A stretch of 64,000 nt of DNA. Source: Shewanella psychromarinicola (GTDB lineage: Bacteria > Pseudomonadota > Gammaproteobacteria > Enterobacterales > Shewanellaceae). Both the position numbers and the translations under genes were made by a program. Shown piece by piece: positions 57,246-64,000 of this stretch. The notes below the pieces were generated by a model. That model saw only the letters and a list, made by a program, of their open reading frames with translations, had not been told where the DNA came from and did no database searches. The DNA lies in the NCBI RefSeq assembly GCF_003855155.1, contig NZ_CP034073.1, forward strand, positions 744,001 to 808,000, read 5' to 3'. The first letter of the stretch is position 1. Each line of letters begins with the position of its first letter.

Positions 57246-57961
57246 TTAATTGAGCTTTTTTGTTCTTTGAAGAGAGCTCAACAGCCACATCATTAAGCCG
57301 CCGGTAAATAACCCATCTCGTTAGGCAGTGCACCTTGTGCGATAACCATGCCGTCCACCCAAGGGCCGGAACATTGCACTCAAGCACCGATCATGACCTG
57401 ATCATTTGGCGATATATCCAGCAGTAATGTTTGAATTAATGCGGCTAATCCTACACTGCAGCCAATAAATAAAATCAGCCTATACAATAACCAAATATTA
57501 TCGTAGGCACGGACATAAGCGAGGGGAAATATAATGGAACTCACTATTGCGATTCCGGTGATGTTTAAGGCAGCAATATCGGCCGCAAGTACTATAGCGG
57601 CACCACAATAAACTCCGAGAGGTAGACCACTTAAAAAACGAAATACAATTGGCTGTTCAAGTGATGTCGCCATGGCACTTAAGCCATTAGAGATAAACAT
57701 TAATATCAGAAAACAGCTAAAAATGGCGTTTTTTATGGTAGCCGTGATCAGCATTAAAATGGGCATACCCAACGGCCCTATCCCGTAAACACTAATAGCA
57801 CAACCGCTCTGTGATGATGAGGAGGAAAATGTTTCGTTGATTTATGGCAGCATTGGCATCATCGAAGACGCCGATAATCCCAAAAGAAAGGTGCTTAACG
57901 CTAATGCCAGCAAAATGGCGCTAGGCCCCTGTGTCAGGATTGTTGGGGACGTCCATCTCAT
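57246..57961 (-). pseudogene. Decayed MFS drug/sugar efflux transporter
   Basis: From an ATG at 57961 the minus strand codes a first helix (ILLALALSTFLLGLSASSMMPMLP), then an in-frame TAA at 57844-57842. The frame continues with INETFSSSSSQSGCAISVYGIG and FLSGLPLGVYCGAAIVLAAD, typical of AraJ-like MFS proteins. A TGA at 57382-57380 follows MIGA, then VQCSGPWVDGMVIAQGALPNEMGYL and, after a shift, a TGGLMMWLLSSLQ tail. Together about 240 codons remain of a normal 390, so the middle is deleted. Two stops and one frameshift make a functional product unlikely. Confidence 0.8.
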
Positions 57962-58144
57962 CACCCATTCTTCTAATCAATAACACAGTCTTTTTCAGCA
58001 TTGATTGCGATAGCCTTGCGAGGCTTTCAAACACTAAACTTAAATGACATTTATCAATAGATTGAGTCTAGCTAAAGAAATGTGTGGTATGGCTAATTAA
58101 AACTAGGACGCTCTCTTTCCACTTAACATCCCTTACTTTTTATT

Positions 58145-58825
58145 TTAAAACTTTAGTTTCAAACTTAATTGCCATTCTTCACCAAAGTCTTTCTGAATAC
58201 GTGAATTGATATAAAGGGTAATCGCCATAGCTATCAATGCGCCAAGACTTGCCAACGCCATATCTTTATGTGCATCCCAAATATCGCCCTGCGTCCCCAA
58301 ATACGCCATCCCTAGGTCTCCACCAAATGTCTCTGCGGCGCCCCACTCAACCAGTTCATATAGCATCGAGGTTGCCATAATGAGATTTAAAGGAGCAAGA
58401 TAGCTCCAAAATCCTTTCATACCAGCAATTCGGCAATACAACTCTCTGATAGGGGATGCCAATAAAAGGCCGTATAAAAGATGAATCAATCTATCAAAAT
58501 TATTCCTGGTCCATCCCATATATTCATTAAGGCTAAAATTAAAATACGACGTTAAAAATGCATCATAAGGAACATTAGAATAAGTATAATATGAACCTAT
58601 TTCATGTAGGCTCATAAATACAAATATAAAACCATAAGAGACTCTCGATAATGGACATTTCTTATAGGATATAGCAATAAGGATGACAGATACGACGACC
58701 AGTACATTCTCAAGCGCCCAATCGGCTCGATCATAAGGCGATATAGAAAGTACTAAGCATTCAATAGCAAAGATGATTGAAAGGATTAAAAAATATTTTT
58801 TATGTTTCATATTATGTTTAGTCAT
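58145..58825 (-). CDS. DUF2238 (YjdF-like) inner-membrane protein
   Basis: A 226-residue protein with about six membrane helices. Family markers are ENVLVVV near the start, YMGWTRNNFDRLIHLLYGLLLASP, and the acidic YELVEWGAAETFGGDLG...GTQGDIWDAHKDMALASLGA stretch near the end. E. coli YjdF is of the same family. Function unknown. It stands alone between a pseudogene and a 575-bp gap. Confidence 0.85.
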   Translation of the reverse strand: MTKHNMKHKKYFLILSIIFAIECLVLSISPYDRADWALENVLVVVSVILIAISYKKCPLSRVSYGFIFVFMSLHEIGSYYTYSNVPYDAFLTSYFNFSLNEYMGWTRNNFDRLIHLLYGLLLASPIRELYCRIAGMKGFWSYLAPLNLIMATSMLYELVEWGAAETFGGDLGMAYLGTQGDIWDAHKDMALASLGALIAMAITLYINSRIQKDFGEEWQLSLKLKF

Positions 58826-59323
58826 TGTGAATTAAAGTCTTTTTATAGGGCTGCTAAAGGTCAGCTGTAGACTCCTTCCGACCCAATACCATCTTAAATC
58901 TGGGGTTCAATACCGAGTCTTAACACCACAAGCAGGAGGACAAGAAACACCTAAGGTTAATATCAGATTAGCTGGTTTTTTATGCTATCACGATATATTG
59001 ACAAGACTAATGTTTACTTGCATCAATGGATTGCTCAATCCATTTATACGCAAATAATGAAAATATTATGCTTTTTCATTTAACAATAACTCCTTTGAAC
59101 GGTATTCGCCGTGTATATTTCACAATCTCAAGCAAAATTGATGGTTTAACGCTAAGAATTAAACCTTAGGCATGCTAACACGTTCAAAATATTCGAATAA
59201 AAAAGTAAAGCATTAATGTTTGTGGTTACTTTCATGCCGATTGAACCTTTGATCGAGACGCACAGTGTCACCAAACAGCTAAACAACAAACCGTCGCTGC
59301 CCATCTCCATTTCGACAGAATAC
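58826..59323. other. Intergenic region between DUF2238 gene and acnA
   Basis: About 500 bp, AT-rich, without a convincing gene. An 8-bp hairpin AATGGATT-GCTC-AATCCATT lies at 59025-59044. The promoter of the DUF2238 gene must lie near its left end. Confidence 0.6.
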
Positions 59324-59357
59324 AAATAGGCCCAAGTTGTTAAACTTGGGCCTATTT
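59324..59357. terminator. Terminator of acnA
   Basis: 15-bp perfect stem AAATAGGCCCAAGTT / AACTTGGGCCTATTT with loop GTTA, 43 bp after the acnA stop. T-rich on the minus strand. Confidence 0.93.
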
Positions 59358-59400
59358 ACAGGTTATTTTAAACGGGTGATTACCTTATGTAGAACCCTGA

Positions 59401-62121
59401 TTACTTAGCTAGATTGCGCAATACATAATGCAAAATACCGCCATGTTGGTAGTAATTGAACTCATTGGGGGTATCAATACGGATTTTCGCTTCAAACGAA
59501 TCTTGCTTACCCGCTTTGTCGGTCGCAGTTACCTTGACTGTTTTCTGACCAGCACTCACGGCAGGAATACTGAATTGCTCTTCACCAGTGAGGTTCAGCG
59601 ACTCTGCACTGTCATCTGGCATAAACTGCAAAGGTAAAATACCCATTCCAACCAGGTTCGAGCGATGAATACGTTCATAACTTTGGGCAATGACCGCTTT
59701 AACGCCCAACAGTGCGGGCCCTTTGGCTGCCCAGTCTCGTGAGCTACCCGTGCCGTATTCCTTACCGGCAAGCACGATGCAAGGAGTGCCCTGTTGTTGA
59801 TAGTGCATGGCAGCATCAAAAACTGTCATCGACTCACCATTAGGCATCAAGCGTGTCCAGCAGCCCTCAGTACCCGGAGCCAGCAGATTTTTCAGTCTGA
59901 CATTGGCAAAGGTTCCGCGCATCATCACTTCATGGTTTCCGCGGCGCGAACCGTAAGAGTTAAAGTCCTTAATGGCCACACCAGCCTGTTGTAAATAGTC
60001 TCCAGCAGGACTGTTTGGGGCAATAGATCCCGCAGGTGAAATATGATCGGTCGTGACCGAGTCACCCAATTTGAGTAAACAACGGGCATTGTCGATAGCC
60101 ATTATTGCTGGTATCTCAGCGCTGATCCCGTCAAAGAATGGCGGTTGTTTAACATAGGTGGAATCCGGCCAATTATATTTCTGACTCTGCACCACTTCTA
60201 ACCCTTGCCAGTCGGCATCGCCACTGTAAATATCGGCATAACGGGACACAAACATATCGCTTTGCACCGCGCTGGCCATGACCTGTTGGATTTCCTGATT
60301 ATCCGGCCAGATATCTTTTAAATAGACGGCCTTACCATCAACATCATCGCCAAGTGATTCGCTGACCATATCGGCCTTCATATTACCGGCCAGTGCATAC
60401 GCCACCACAAGGGGCGGCGATGCCAGATAATTAGCTTGTACTTCAGGATGAATACGGCCATCAAAGTTACGATTACCCGATAACACAGAACACACCTTCA
60501 ACCTGCCCTGCTGTATCGCTGCGCTGACGGGCTGAGGTAAGGGTCCGGAATTGCCAATACAGGTAGTACAACCGTAGCCAACTAACTGAAACCCTAAGGC
60601 ATCCAAATCGACATTGAGACCCGATTTGATTAAATAGTCTGTCACCACCTGCGAGCCAGGTGCAAAACTGGTTTTCACCCAAGGCTTGACCTGCAAGCCT
60701 TTTTGGCGGGCATTTCTGGCCAATAATCCGGCGGCGATTAACACTGATGGATTGGAGGTATTAGTACAACTGGTAATCGCGGCAATCACCACCGCCCCAG
60801 CTTCGAGGACAAAGTCCTTATCTCGATACTGGCAGGCAACGCCTGTGTTGCCATCAGCGACCGGCGCAGAGGGACCACCTTCGCTTGACAGTTCATCTTT
60901 ACCTACAGTTTCGATTTGATTAACAGGGATCTGGCTGTCCAGCCACTGACGGAAACTGACGCCCGCTTTATCAAGTGCAATCCTATCCTGCGGCCTTCTT
61001 GGACCGGCGATAGAGGGCACAATACTGCCCAAATCTAATTGTAAACTGTCGTGATAACAGGCTTTGTTCTCAGATGCGCTGCCCCACATGTCCATCTCTT
61101 TAAGATAAGCCTTTATGAGCTCGATCCGCTCAGGATCACGACCAGTAAGGGCTAAGTAATCTACAGTTTGCTGATCGATCGGGAAAATACCACAGGTGGC
61201 ACCGTATTCAGGGGCCATATTGGCAATGGTCGCCCGATCGGCTAAGGTCAATTGATCGACACCGGCACCAAAAAATTCAACAAATTTTCCTACTACCCCA
61301 AATTCACGTAATTGCTCGGTGACCGTTAAGACCAGATCGGTGGCCGTAACCCCTGCAGGTAACTTGCCGATAAATTCAAAGCCGACAATCTCAGGTAGCA
61401 GCATGGTAACGGGTTGACCTAACATGGCGGCCTCAGCCTCAATGCCCCCCACGCCCCAACCCAGTACGCCCAAGCCGTTGATCATGGTGGTATGAGAATC
61501 TGTACCTACCAAAGTGTCGGGGTACAATAAGTTATCTTCATCTTCTTTGACAAAGACCACCCGAGCCAAATATTCTAGATTGATCTGATGCACGATACCG
61601 CGCCCTGGCGGCACCACTTTAAAGTTGTCAAAGGCCTGCTGACCCCAACGCAGAAACTGGTATCGTTCACGGTTACGCTCGATTTCGATGGCGGTATTTT
61701 TTTGCATCGCACCGGTTTCGGCAAATACATCGACCATGACGGAATGGTCAATAACCAGCTCCACCGGATTGAGTGGATTAATAGCATCAGCATTACCCCC
61801 TAATGTTTCGATAGCATCACGCATCGCGGCCAAATCGACCACAGAAGGTACACCGGTAAAATCCTGTAAAATGACCCTAGAGGGCACAAAAGCGATTTCA
61901 GTTTCTGACCAGTTATCCAGATCCCAGCGTGCCAAGGTATCGATATCCTCTGGCTGGACAAATTCCGAATTCTCATAACGCAGAAGATTTTCTAACAATA
62001 TTTTTGCCGCAAAGGGTAAGCGGGATAAGTCATAGTGTTCGGCTAATCGGTCAAAGCTATAATAGCGGAAATTTTTTCCATTACTTTCAAGCTGTTTCAA
62101 TAATTGCATCGAATTTTTCAT
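59401..62121 (-). CDS. acnA: Aconitate hydratase AcnA
   Basis: A 906-residue aconitase of the AcnA/IRP type. The three cluster cysteines are in SCTNTSNPSVLIAAG and GCTTCIGNSGPLP. The substrate loop GRDWAAKGPALLG is read as SSRDWAAKG. It interconverts citrate and isocitrate in the TCA cycle. Start at the ATG at 62121 after GGGAG; a GTG lies one codon upstream. Divergent from fumC. The AcnD-type start is different, and AcnB has another domain order. Confidence 0.94.
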   Translation of the reverse strand: MKNSMQLLKQLESNGKNFRYYSFDRLAEHYDLSRLPFAAKILLENLLRYENSEFVQPEDIDTLARWDLDNWSETEIAFVPSRVILQDFTGVPSVVDLAAMRDAIETLGGNADAINPLNPVELVIDHSVMVDVFAETGAMQKNTAIEIERNRERYQFLRWGQQAFDNFKVVPPGRGIVHQINLEYLARVVFVKEDEDNLLYPDTLVGTDSHTTMINGLGVLGWGVGGIEAEAAMLGQPVTMLLPEIVGFEFIGKLPAGVTATDLVLTVTEQLREFGVVGKFVEFFGAGVDQLTLADRATIANMAPEYGATCGIFPIDQQTVDYLALTGRDPERIELIKAYLKEMDMWGSASENKACYHDSLQLDLGSIVPSIAGPRRPQDRIALDKAGVSFRQWLDSQIPVNQIETVGKDELSSEGGPSAPVADGNTGVACQYRDKDFVLEAGAVVIAAITSCTNTSNPSVLIAAGLLARNARQKGLQVKPWVKTSFAPGSQVVTDYLIKSGLNVDLDALGFQLVGYGCTTCIGNSGPLPQPVSAAIQQGRLKVCSVLSGNRNFDGRIHPEVQANYLASPPLVVAYALAGNMKADMVSESLGDDVDGKAVYLKDIWPDNQEIQQVMASAVQSDMFVSRYADIYSGDADWQGLEVVQSQKYNWPDSTYVKQPPFFDGISAEIPAIMAIDNARCLLKLGDSVTTDHISPAGSIAPNSPAGDYLQQAGVAIKDFNSYGSRRGNHEVMMRGTFANVRLKNLLAPGTEGCWTRLMPNGESMTVFDAAMHYQQQGTPCIVLAGKEYGTGSSRDWAAKGPALLGVKAVIAQSYERIHRSNLVGMGILPLQFMPDDSAESLNLTGEEQFSIPAVSAGQKTVKVTATDKAGKQDSFEAKIRIDTPNEFNYYQHGGILHYVLRNLAK

Positions 62122-62213
62122 CACTGATCTCCCAGTAAACGTTTAGTGGCACTTCATGCTAAGCTTAATTAACACCCTAACATATCCACATCAAAATCGA
62201 CGCGGAAAATCCT

Positions 62214-63590
62214 ATGAGCAAGATGCGTATAGAACATGACAGTATGGGTAATATCCAGGTACCAGAGGATGTTTATTATCAGGCGCAAACTCAACGCGCG
62301 CGGGATAACTTCCAGTTTTCTGAACGGCGTTTTCCGGTAGCGGCGTTACTCGCCTTACTCGATATAAAATTAGCAGCAGCACAAGCCAATAGCCAGCTCG
62401 GCTTGCTTGATAGCACCATGGCAACAGCCATTCAGCAAGCCATTACTGCCAGTAAACAGCTTGATTTTTCGCAGCATTTCCCGATTGACCTGTTCCAAAC
62501 GGGCTCCGGCACCAGTTCTAATATGAATGTTAATGAAGTGATTGCCAGCCTCGCCAGCGACATTTTGCAGGCAGAAGTTCACCCCAATGATCATGTCAAT
62601 ATGGGTCAAAGCAGCAATGATGTCATACCTGCCTGTATTCACATCAGCACAGTTCGGCGTTTAAAGTGGCAACTGCATCCGGCCATTATGGCTCTGAGTG
62701 ACAGATTGCAGCATTTGGCTGTGCAGCATTCAAATCTGGTCAAAACGGGTCGCACCCATTTAATGGACGCCATGCCCATCACCCTAGGTCAGGAGCTGCA
62801 ATGTTGGCAACAACAACTCAACAGTGCTCAAGATAGGATCCAGCAGGTGGAACTGACCTTGAATTATTTACCTTTGGGCGGCACAGCCGTCGGCACGGGG
62901 GTTAATTGCGATCCACGTTTTGCCGAACTGGCTTGTTACTACCTGCAAATGCAAGATCCGCATCCCTGGCAAGCGGCGGCAAACCCGGCCTTGTATATGA
63001 GTAGTCAAGATCACACTCTAGCCATGGCTTCGGCGCTCAAAGGATTAGCGGTCACCTTAATGAAAATCGCCAATGATTTGCGCTGGATGAATTCCGGCCC
63101 TATCGCCGGATTACACGAAATTAGCTTAACGGCGCTGCAACCGGGCTCATCGATAATGCCCGGCAAGGTCAACCCTGTGATCCCCGAAGCCATAGCCATG
63201 ATTGCCGCTGAAGTGATGGGTAATGAAGCTACCATAACCATCGCGGCTCAATCGGGTAATTTTCAGTTAAATGTCATGCTGCCACTGATTGCCGATAAGT
63301 TGCTATCCAGCATCGATTTATTGACCCATGCCTGCCAAGCCATGACAGACAAAGTGTTTGCCGAGTTTCAACCTAATGTCGATAATTTAACCCAAGCATT
63401 GCAGAAAAACCCCATTCTTGCCACCGCACTCAATTCAGTACTGGGCTACGATATGGCCGCTAACATTGCCAAGCGTGCTGATGCAGAGCATAAATCTGTT
63501 TTAGAAATTGCACTTGAAGAAACCGAACTGGGCGAAAGTGAACTAAAAGCCATACTCGATCCCTTGCATCTGGCAAAACCCCATCAATAA
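62214..63590 (+). CDS. fumC: Class II fumarate hydratase FumC
   Basis: A 458-residue aspartase/fumarase superfamily enzyme. The signature GSSIMPGKVNPVIPEA holds the catalytic Ser, with FQTGSGTSSNMNVNEVIA, VNMGQSSNDVIP and KTGRTHLMDAMPITLGQE making up the rest of the active site. It hydrates fumarate to malate without an iron-sulphur cluster. Start at the ATG at 62214. It shares a 92-bp divergent promoter region with acnA. Confidence 0.95.
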   Translation: MSKMRIEHDSMGNIQVPEDVYYQAQTQRARDNFQFSERRFPVAALLALLDIKLAAAQANSQLGLLDSTMATAIQQAITASKQLDFSQHFPIDLFQTGSGTSSNMNVNEVIASLASDILQAEVHPNDHVNMGQSSNDVIPACIHISTVRRLKWQLHPAIMALSDRLQHLAVQHSNLVKTGRTHLMDAMPITLGQELQCWQQQLNSAQDRIQQVELTLNYLPLGGTAVGTGVNCDPRFAELACYYLQMQDPHPWQAAANPALYMSSQDHTLAMASALKGLAVTLMKIANDLRWMNSGPIAGLHEISLTALQPGSSIMPGKVNPVIPEAIAMIAAEVMGNEATITIAAQSGNFQLNVMLPLIADKLLSSIDLLTHACQAMTDKVFAEFQPNVDNLTQALQKNPILATALNSVLGYDMAANIAKRADAEHKSVLEIALEETELGESELKAILDPLHLAKPHQ

Positions 63591-63738
63591 CAGGTATGAA
63601 TAGGTATGAATAGGCCATAACGATTGGTAACAATAGCGAAGGAAGTAAACACCTAGGGGAAACCTGCTGTGAGGAGCCTCATGCAAGGTGTTGAGGGCGC
63701 GAGAGGTTAAATAACTCCGGCTACCCGTTTATGACAGT

Positions 63739-64000
63739 TTATTCTTTGTGCCTAGATTCTTTTTCAGATTTTCTCCAGGCATCCTCGAGGGTTTTATATG
63801 AATCCAAGAACCCTTTTTTCATCTGGTCCCACGAATTGGCAGAACTGGTTTTCATGCTGCCATACCATTGGGCAACTTGATTGCGTTGCTTGCGAACTAC
63901 CCTAAGATTCTCTCGAGCTTCCTTGCGCGCGGCCTCGCTCATTTTGTCCCAGTTTTGATCAATCGCCGCCTCCAGCGTATCGATACGTTTATCCAGTTTA
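63739..64000 (-). CDS. Coiled-coil stress-response-like protein, 5' end outside window
   Basis: The minus-strand frame is open from the right edge to a stop at 63739, so the N-terminus is missing. An internal ATG at 63942 is present but the preceding codons continue the same charged helix (KLDKRIDTLEAAIDQNWDK), so the real start is beyond 64000. The visible 86 residues are Lys/Glu/Arg-rich and helical, with no hydrophobic segment. They resemble sll1863-type stress proteins in style, which is a tentative reading. Confidence 0.6.
   Translation of the reverse strand, partial: KLDKRIDTLEAAIDQNWDKMSEAARKEARENLRVVRKQRNQVAQWYGSMKTSSANSWDQMKKGFLDSYKTLEDAWRKSEKESRHKE

Overview
The window reads as a chromosomal segment of a Shewanella species (gammaproteobacterium, fairly AT-rich). 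The strongest marker is a 187-residue NapC/NirT tetraheme cytochrome that I recognise as CymA, the inner-membrane quinol dehydrogenase typical of Shewanella. The gene order around it (rpoH, ftsXEY, rsmD, cymA, a cusBA copper locus, plsB, lexA, an aa3-type cytochrome oxidase cluster) also fits that genus. The species is not decided here. No rRNA, tRNA, intact insertion sequence or CRISPR array was seen.

Layout. 1-5.2 kb: 5' part of rpoH, ftsX, ftsE and ftsY on the minus strand, then rsmD and a DUF1145 gene on plus. 5.2-5.9 kb: cymA. 6.2-15.6 kb: a copper-handling region made of a CueP-like protein, two small Cys/His-rich exported proteins, two PepSY membrane proteins, a periplasmic protein built from four identical-period metal-binding repeats, and a CusB/CusA efflux pair whose CusB carries three more such domains. 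15.7-21 kb: a lipoprotein and small membrane protein, a double VOC protein, a tryptophan permease and plsB. 21.2-22.4 kb: lexA-sulA behind two LexA boxes. 22.7-31.5 kb: cytochrome c oxidase operon (coxB with two fused cytochrome c domains, ctaD, ctaG, coxC, DUF2909, SURF1-like, a thioredoxin-fold protein, ctaA, ctaB, sco). 31.5-37.7 kb: polysaccharide deacetylase, DinF-type MATE transporter, FKBP, nfuA, comF, bioH and a Gln-rich unknown. 37.7-47.8 kb: LTA-synthase-like sulfatase, a two-component system with dgkA and eptA (lipid A phosphoethanolamine modification), tex and greB.

From about 48 kb the character changes to accessory DNA. It holds a phosphodiesterase/alkaline-phosphatase-family enzyme, a truncated universal stress gene, a 1.4 kb gene desert with a cluster of small hairpins, a glycine betaine transporter (proV-proW-proX) whose proX has been tandemly duplicated, a decayed MFS transporter, a DUF2238 membrane protein, divergent acnA and fumC, and the 3' part of a coiled-coil gene running off the end.

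The least explained structures are an array of five 22-bp direct repeats upstream of proV, the repeat-built copper-binding protein with its duplicated promoter and signal peptide, the proX duplication with a leftover proW tail, and the hairpin cluster in the desert at 51 kb.
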